A DNA stretch of 23,894 nt from CAYGZQ01 sp964354375 [NCBI: uncultured Planctomycetota bacterium] (GTDB taxonomy: Bacteria > JAJVIF01 > JAPKYR01), in contig CAYGZQ010000004.1 of the NCBI GenBank assembly GCA_964354375.1, forward strand, positions 2,580 through 26,473, read 5' to 3'. Within the stretch, counting starts at the first letter, position 1; each line of letters opens with the position of its first letter. The notes under the pieces were generated by a model. The model was not told the DNA's origin. It ran no database searches and saw nothing but the letters and a program-made list of their open reading frames with translations. Positions 22,303 to 23,894 of the stretch are shown in pieces. The translations under genes were made by a program, and so were the position numbers.

Positions 22303-23580
22303 ATGAACGATAGGCAAGTCCGAATCTTGATCAGAATTCTCTGGTCCTCCTGGCTGCTCGTTCTCGTCCTCATCTTCGGCATTCTGCTGGGAGCCGTTCT
22401 CTTCATCCAGTACAAATCGAACTCCCAACGCCGGACCACGAGGATCGGTGAGACGACGCCGATCTTCAAGGACCTGAGCGCCGACCAGATCGTCCGCATC
22501 GAGATCGACTCCGTTCAGAAGGAAAGCCTTATCCTGAGGAAGAATGCCGGAGTCTGGGAGGTCGCCAAGGGCAAGGATGTTTTGGGCGATCTCTTGTCGA
22601 AACAGGAGAATAAAACCGCCGAGGGGCAGGAGGGAGAGACTCCTCCTCCGACCGATCCGCGCAACGATCCCGGCCCGTCCGGCGACTCGTTTCGCGTCTT
22701 CCACAGGGCCGACGCCGACAAGGTCCAGTTGATGCTCGACGCGATGGTTGAGCTCCCCAGCGGCCAGATAATCACAAGCGCTGCCGACGACAAGATGAAA
22801 ACGCAGATGGGAGTGTCCAACGCCATCGTGGGGACCGAGGTCATCTTCTTTGACGCCCAGATGAACAAACTCGCCGACATCATGATCGGCAACCCGGTCG
22901 AGGCCTACTCGGCTACGCTCGTGCGCAAGCCCGACAGCGACGAGATCTATCAGGTCCCCGGCCAGCTCGAAGCCACCTTCGGCACCAGCCTCATCATGCT
23001 TAGAGACAAGAAAATCTTCAACTCGACGCCTCAGTCGATTACCTCCGTTGTCATCCAGGATGTCGCAGGTCCGAACAGCTTCAACCTTTCCCGCTCGGAA
23101 GGGGCCTGGGTAGGCAACGGCGCGCAGGGGAACGCTCTCGAACTGGATGCAGCGAAGGTCGATAACCTGCTGAGTACACTCGGAACTCTCAGCGCGAACT
23201 CGTTCGTCGATCCCAACGATCCTCGAAGGCCGCCGATGCCCGAGGAGAACCTGAATGAGGAAGACCCTTACGGCTTCCAGAACCCCAACAAGATCATTGA
23301 GTTCAAGACGACCGGCAATGAGACTTTCAGGCTGATCGTCGGAAAACTGGAAGGCACCACCTACTACGCAGCGGTCGCCAATAACCTCGAAGACATCTTC
23401 AGGGTCTCCAAGATCTCGATCGAAAACGTCAGCCCCGATCCCGCCATCCTTGCGCCCGGCGCCGAAGAATCCGCGGCCGAGCTTCCCGGCGACAGAACTG
23501 ACACGGGAACCCTGCAAGGCGGCTCTCTGGAGGAAATCCCGCCGGAATTGCTTGAACAGCTGAGACAACAGGGGCAGTAA
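22303..23580 (+). CDS. DUF4340 domain protein of the Gld-type ABC operon
   Basis: A 425-residue protein with one N-terminal membrane helix (about 14-36), then a large extracytoplasmic region. DUF4340 traits are visible: an early IVRIEIDSVQKESLILRKNAGVWEV segment, which resembles a strand-rich repeat, and later TPQSITSVVIQDVAGPNSFNLSRSEGAWV, a second similar repeat, as is usual. A third lies near IIEFKTTGNETFRLIVGK. The C-terminus is low-complexity Glu/Gln/Gly. It is the standard last gene of the GldA-F-G cassette. The ribosome site is weak (GGTGGG 12 bases upstream). The 48-bp gap after gldG suggests co-transcription. Function unknown. Confidence 0.85.
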   Translation: MNDRQVRILIRILWSSWLLVLVLIFGILLGAVLFIQYKSNSQRRTTRIGETTPIFKDLSADQIVRIEIDSVQKESLILRKNAGVWEVAKGKDVLGDLLSKQENKTAEGQEGETPPPTDPRNDPGPSGDSFRVFHRADADKVQLMLDAMVELPSGQIITSAADDKMKTQMGVSNAIVGTEVIFFDAQMNKLADIMIGNPVEAYSATLVRKPDSDEIYQVPGQLEATFGTSLIMLRDKKIFNSTPQSITSVVIQDVAGPNSFNLSRSEGAWVGNGAQGNALELDAAKVDNLLSTLGTLSANSFVDPNDPRRPPMPEENLNEEDPYGFQNPNKIIEFKTTGNETFRLIVGKLEGTTYYAAVANNLEDIFRVSKISIENVSPDPAILAPGAEESAAELPGDRTDTGTLQGGSLEEIPPELLEQLRQQGQ

Positions 23581-23605
23581 GCGCAACGCATGACATGGCA
23601 GAACG

Positions 23606-23636
23606 AAGCCGAGGAAAACCTCCTCGGCTTTTTTTT
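23606..23636 (+). terminator. intrinsic terminator of the Gld-type ABC operon
   Basis: Perfect 9-bp stem AAGCCGAGG (23606-23614) / CCTCGGCTT (23622-23630) with a 7-nt loop, then a run of eight T ending at 23636. It is 25 bp past the DUF4340 stop. Confidence 0.92.
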
Positions 23637-23679
23637 GCTGACTTATTCTCCGTGCCGCACTGCCGATTCACTGCATCAT

Positions 23680-23766
23680 ATCCAAGGCCCGAACGTGAGT
23701 GAGGGCGCCAGTAGAGCACGATTCACCAAATGACAGAGCGCCCTCACTTACGTTCGGGCCTTGGAT
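23680..23766. repeat. inverted pair of the GAACGTGAGTGAGGGCG repeat
   Basis: 23680-23708 and 23738-23766 are complementary over 29 bp with one mismatch, around a 29-nt loop. The right arm is the first part of the following tandem array. Confidence 0.88.
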
Positions 23767-23894
23767 ACAACAACGTCGGTTGCGGATATTCTGCGCAACA
23801 GAGCGCCCTCACTCACGTTCGGGCCTTGGATACAACAATGTCGGTTGCGGATATTCTGCGCAACAGAGCGCCCTCACTCACGTTCGGGCCTTGG
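23736..23894. repeat. 65-bp tandem repeat array, cut by the window end
   Basis: Units begin at 23736, 23801 and 23866 (partial). The first two differ at two positions. Each unit is a ~30-bp element (GAGCGCCCTCACTCACGTTC plus a GGGCCTTGG end) and a 35-bp linker with an internal TTGCG / CGCAA match. The linkers are also conserved, so this is a simple tandem repeat. Confidence 0.9.

Noticed and set aside
22021-23586. Long minus-strand reading frame of 521 codons
   Set aside because: It is the shadow of the DUF4340 and GldG genes, caused by GC-rich codon usage. No ribosome site or motif.
23736-23894. CRISPR-like array of repeats and spacers
   Set aside because: The ~35-bp spacers are almost identical (one difference), so this is a tandem repeat. 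No cas gene is nearby.

Overview
The window is a GC-rich bacterial chromosomal segment with no rRNA, tRNA or CRISPR array. It carries housekeeping genes (recA, pyrB/pyrI), lipobox lipoproteins, a PKD/beta-propeller exported protein, a Gld-type ABC cluster, a periplasmic L,D-transpeptidase and a COG2403 P-loop GTPase best known from archaea. I infer an uncultivated diderm bacterium from a candidate phylum; the lineage cannot be fixed from the sequence. Promoters look sigma70-like (TTGACA/TATAAT, often TAGAAT or TATACT) and Shine-Dalgarno sites are clear (AAGGAGG), which argues against an archaeon.

Layout. 1-1.9 kb: thpR and recA on the minus strand. 1.9-2.0 kb: a tightly packed promoter plus terminator that looks like a ~50-nt small RNA gene with a seven-C apical loop. 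2.2-4.8 kb: an L,D-transpeptidase convergent with a PAS-PAS hybrid histidine kinase. 5.0-7.0 kb: carbamate kinase and an ornithine/putrescine-type carbamoyltransferase, a pair suited to making ATP from carbamoyl phosphate. 7.1-9.3 kb: a TPR / metallo-beta-lactamase / zinc-ribbon fusion of unknown function, divergent from pyrB-pyrI-(membrane protein) at 9.4-11.7 kb. 11.7-12.0 kb: a large inverted repeat plus a hairpin repeat. 12.0-14.2 kb: a large exported lipoprotein. 14.2-15.2 kb: a REP/RAYT unit, in which a Y1 (HUH) transposase gene with one frameshift is flanked by inverted copies of a 51-bp hairpin repeat. 15.3-16.6 kb: the COG2403 GTPase. 16.8-18.5 kb: two lipoprotein genes, the first behind a consensus promoter with a C9 tract in its spacer, the second interrupted by one in-frame TGA. 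18.8-23.6 kb: GldA/GldF/GldG/DUF4340 operon closed by a strong terminator. 23.7 kb to the end: an inverted pair and tandem 65-bp repeats running off the window.

The most novel items are the REP/RAYT family, whose divergent copy at 15111 keeps its stem by compensatory changes; the candidate phase-variable promoter at 16762-16792; the C7-loop small RNA at about 1962-2011; and the TPR-MBL-zinc ribbon protein. No complete new multi-gene system is proven. The REP/RAYT unit is the clearest non-genic system in the window.
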